From Pontibacter qinzhouensis (GTDB lineage: Bacteria > Bacteroidota > Bacteroidia > Cytophagales > Hymenobacteraceae), in assembly GCF_008017455.1 (NCBI RefSeq), contig NZ_VRTY01000046.1, positions 1 through 46,108 on the forward strand: a stretch of DNA of 46,108 nt, in the 5' to 3' direction. The translations under genes and the position numbers were made by a program. Shown piece by piece: positions 43,618 through 46,108 of the stretch; the stretch's first letter is position 1; the number at the start of each line of letters is the position of its first letter. A model generated the notes under the pieces. The model was not told the origin of the DNA. It worked only from the letters and a program-made list of their open reading frames with translations, and did no database searches.

Positions 43618-44382
43618 TTAAAGCTTTTTCAACCATTTTCTTTTAATAGTACTAGCTATATCAGCTCGTTTTTGAAATATATAAAAAAGCAACCTATTTA
43701 TTTTATTATACTTAAAATGCTGTGACAGAACCTGGTAATACTCCTGCATAATACTCTTTTTATTATTAATATTTTGAGTTTTACTCTCTTGGTGAACCCT
43801 GAACTTGCCGAGGAACTTGGGTAACAAGCAAATGTTAAATTTTTTACTGATACTGGCGTAAAAATCTACATCCATACAATAATTCAGGTCAAGTCTTAAC
43901 TGTCCTTTACTTTCATAGACGTTTTTCCGCCAAAAAACGGTTGGTTGAACAGGACAGAACCTTCCATGTTTAAATTTCCATTTATTCCATAGAATTGGTT
44001 TTACATCACAAATCCAGTTACTCTTTTCGTCTATAAGATGGTAATAGCCATAAATGAGATCAGCATTTGTATTTTGTTTAAAAAAATTAACCACTTCATT
44101 GAAAGTATATGGAAAATAAACATCATCAGCATTCTGCCAGGCTAAAATATCTCCAGTAGCATACTTAAAACCATGATTTATGGCATCGGATTGCCCTTTA
44201 TCTTTTCTTGAGTAAAATTTAACATTCGGATATTGAGCAACAATTTCTGCTGTTTTATCAATAGAAGCCCCATCCATTACAATTACTTCAAAGTTCCTGT
44301 AGGTTTGTTCAAAGATAGAGTCCAAAGTTTCTTTGATGTACTTTTCTCCATTGTAAACAGGTATAATAACTGAAATTTTCAT
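43618..44382 (-). CDS. glycosyltransferase family 2 protein
   Basis: A 254-aa GT-A glycosyltransferase with KISVIIPVYNGEKYIKETLDSIFEQTYRNFEVIVMDGASIDKT (nucleotide-binding region), then GQSDAINHGFKYATGDILAWQNADD with the metal-binding aspartates, and a C-terminal basic helix. The WQNADD form recalls WcaA/colanic-acid-type GT2 enzymes. Its ATG overlaps the stop codon of the upstream Wzy-like gene by 4 nt, which shows co-translation. Part of the right-hand cluster; donor unknown. Confidence 0.9.
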   Translation of the reverse strand: MKISVIIPVYNGEKYIKETLDSIFEQTYRNFEVIVMDGASIDKTAEIVAQYPNVKFYSRKDKGQSDAINHGFKYATGDILAWQNADDVYFPYTFNEVVNFFKQNTNADLIYGYYHLIDEKSNWICDVKPILWNKWKFKHGRFCPVQPTVFWRKNVYESKGQLRLDLNYCMDVDFYASISKKFNICLLPKFLGKFRVHQESKTQNINNKKSIMQEYYQVLSQHFKYNKINRLLFYIFQKRADIASTIKRKWLKKL

Positions 44383-45614
44383 GAGGTAAAGTTACGAATA
44401 TATTCATCTTTTTGGATGAGCTGAATTAAAATTAAAAGAATCCAGAATGGAGCATGGTAAAAATCTCCTACAATGGCCAAGTGTACTAAGGTCGACAAAA
44501 AAGGAAGCATAAAATATGTTCTTATTTGAGGATTAAGCCAAAATAAATTTCCTCCAAACTTTATCAAAAAGCTTACAAAAGCAATAATTGCAAAAATTCC
44601 TAAATCTGCTAATATAGTTAAGTATATACTATGGTAGCCCAATGTATATTTTTCAACTCCATATCCGGGTCCATTCCCTAAAAAAGGATTCATAAACCAA
44701 TCTTTAAAGGCCGTGACCCAAGTGTGTAATCTTATGCTGGCAGAGTAACTATTGTTCTTAAATAATACTTTATCACTCAGTTCATTTAAAGGCTTCTCCA
44801 GAACTGCATAATATTTAACAACAAGTAATGCTGAGATGCCTATTAAGAGAAATATGGCTAATATATTCGACTTTTTTATCGTAATCCTTTTACTTAACAG
44901 GAAAGTACAAGAGAAAATAAAACCATAAACTAAAATTAAAATCAACATTCCGGCAGCGGAGAAAAGAAAGATCATCGAAAAGAGGTAAAGAATTGTAAGG
45001 AAATACTGCATAAACTGATTTTCTCTTAATTTGTAATAGAGAATTCCTACAGGGCAAATAATATTCATTAAGAGTGCCATGCTACCAGGCTCTTCAGCAA
45101 CGCCTCCTACTGCCCAAGCCCTTCCTCTTATGTAATAAAGCATATTTGCAGAACCATTATCCAAATTAATAAAATATCCTCTTATGCCAATTTTGAATAC
45201 ATTTATTAGAATAAAGTCCAAAGTTATGATACATGAGCAGACAACCGCAGAGATGGCAAACATTTTCATGATAAAGCCTGCATCCAGCTTTTCATAATGC
45301 ACTATAATCCTCAAAATAAAATAATAAGCTCCTATTGCGAAAGTATATGCTAATGAATGATTAAAGCTCCTTTTGTTCGCAAACCCTGTAATAAAAGAAA
45401 CCCAGACAATCCCTAAGAAAACAATTAGTAAAATATCATAATCTTTTATTTTTAAAGCTTTTATCTTGATCTTAGGCTTAAAAATAAGTTTTATTAAAAA
45501 AGCAGAAATAGTAATAAGTAGTAACATCACTGGTAGCCTTAACCACCCTGACAGAGCAAAGTAAGATGTAAAGGGGGAGAAGATTAAAAAAAGTCCTATG
45601 AGCTTCTTTAACAT
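44379..45614 (-). CDS. O-antigen polymerase/ligase family membrane protein
   Basis: A 411-aa protein with about 10-12 membrane segments. A periplasmic loop has NPFLGNGPGYGVEKYTLGYHSIYLTILADLGIFAI, the Wzy_C type motif with its histidine. It is probably the repeat-unit polymerase of the right-hand cluster, or the ligase partner of the other such protein. It is the first gene of the visible cluster, and its stop overlaps the next gene's start. No wza/wzc genes are in the window. Confidence 0.85.
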   Translation of the reverse strand: MLKKLIGLFLIFSPFTSYFALSGWLRLPVMLLLITISAFLIKLIFKPKIKIKALKIKDYDILLIVFLGIVWVSFITGFANKRSFNHSLAYTFAIGAYYFILRIIVHYEKLDAGFIMKMFAISAVVCSCIITLDFILINVFKIGIRGYFINLDNGSANMLYYIRGRAWAVGGVAEEPGSMALLMNIICPVGILYYKLRENQFMQYFLTILYLFSMIFLFSAAGMLILILVYGFIFSCTFLLSKRITIKKSNILAIFLLIGISALLVVKYYAVLEKPLNELSDKVLFKNNSYSASIRLHTWVTAFKDWFMNPFLGNGPGYGVEKYTLGYHSIYLTILADLGIFAIIAFVSFLIKFGGNLFWLNPQIRTYFMLPFLSTLVHLAIVGDFYHAPFWILLILIQLIQKDEYIRNFTS

Positions 45615-45954
45615 AATTAAAATGCTCGAATTATAGTATCGAATTAGTTTTGTATTTATTTTCTAAAAGCATGAACCGGACAAGCCTGAAAAGGTAAAGT
45701 GACTGGTTAGATACTGCTAAATTTTTGAAGATCTGACCTAATCTCGTTGGAAAGTTATAGAAAAGAAATTGAAAGGCAAAGGGTGATACCTGTATATCAT
45801 CCATGCCATTTATACAGCTATCCTGCAGATCATGTGTAGGTATGAAGTTAGGAGAAATATTTAGAGTAAGGAAATAGAATAAAGTGTTTGAGTATGTAAA
45901 GGATTAGTTAACCAGAAAAAAATAGGAGGCATATACTACGTTTGACGAGGCAGA
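45615..45954. other. AT-rich intergenic upstream of the right cluster
   Basis: No gene seen; expected to hold the cluster promoter, but no clear TTTG / TAnnTTTG pair was found. Confidence 0.4.
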
Positions 45955-45990
45955 TGGTGGCATAATAGTTTATTAACTATTATGCCACCA
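45955..45990. repeat. 16-bp perfect inverted repeat
   Basis: TGGTGGCATAATAGTT and its complement flank TATT. It is hairpin-forming but followed by no strong T-run, so it is a weak terminator at best. The right arm contains an ATG that opens a 29-codon frame (45982-46071, starting MPPLDFNFETNEGE) for which I have no further support. Confidence 0.6.
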
Positions 45991-46108
45991 CTTGACTTTA
46001 ATTTTGAAACAAATGAAGGGGAAACACTATTTAGCTACGAGACTGTAAACGGAACTGTGTCAAAGCTATAAAATTATTAACTTAGCTTAAGCACAGTTAC
46101 TATGGAGA

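Noticed and set aside
1..46108. tRNA, rRNA, riboswitch or CRISPR array.
   Set aside because: I found no T-loop/anticodon arrangement, no rRNA-like sequence and no regularly spaced repeats.

Overview
The window looks like a chromosomal segment of a Bacteroidota bacterium, most likely Cytophagales (a Hymenobacteraceae/Pontibacter-like organism). The pointers are a gliding-motility-associated C-terminal (type IX sorting-like) protein, candidate promoters of the TTTG / TAnnTTTG type, weak Shine-Dalgarno signals, frequent TTG starts, and Bacteroidota-type surface-sugar genes. This is inferred from gene content; no rRNA, tRNA or CRISPR array was seen.

Left part (0.5-13.5 kb) is a surface-glycan locus built around CMP-pseudaminic acid. 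On the minus strand, in order of transcription, it holds a family 4 glycosyltransferase, pseB, pseC, pseF, a fused pseG-pseH gene, pseI, a GT-B-like putative transferase 3 nt behind pseI, a NodB-type polysaccharide deacetylase and a Wzx-like flippase. A DegT-type aminotransferase converges on the flippase from the plus strand. Together these could make a nine-carbon nonulosonic acid, activate it, transfer it and export the lipid-linked glycan.

Middle part (13.6-31 kb) is mostly ordinary chromosome: a START-domain protein, ffh, guanine deaminase, a secreted lipocalin-like protein, a lipoprotein, a 39-aa membrane protein, a DinB protein, a methyltransferase, the wreck of a YihY/BrkB gene, pdhB, a TPR lipoprotein, PspC / GT2 / YbaB-EbfC, the gliding C-terminal protein, hutH and hisS.

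Right part (31-46 kb) is visibly AT-rich and holds a second exopolysaccharide/O-antigen cluster, all on the minus strand: two Wzy/WaaL-like membrane proteins, two GT2 and three GT4 glycosyltransferases, a WcaJ-type initiating phosphotransferase and an acyltransferase. It carries scars of mobility: an IS3-family element whose orfB has an amber codon, two families of small inverted-repeat elements (two copies each, one with another element nested inside), a decayed methyltransferase gene, another gene remnant and a perfect 27-bp palindrome.

The most unusual signal is a dispersed intergenic repeat of about 60 bp, present in eight copies between 0.25 and 29.5 kb and not seen in the AT-rich right part. 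Its conserved blocks keep exactly the same spacing in every copy while the spacer sequence drifts.
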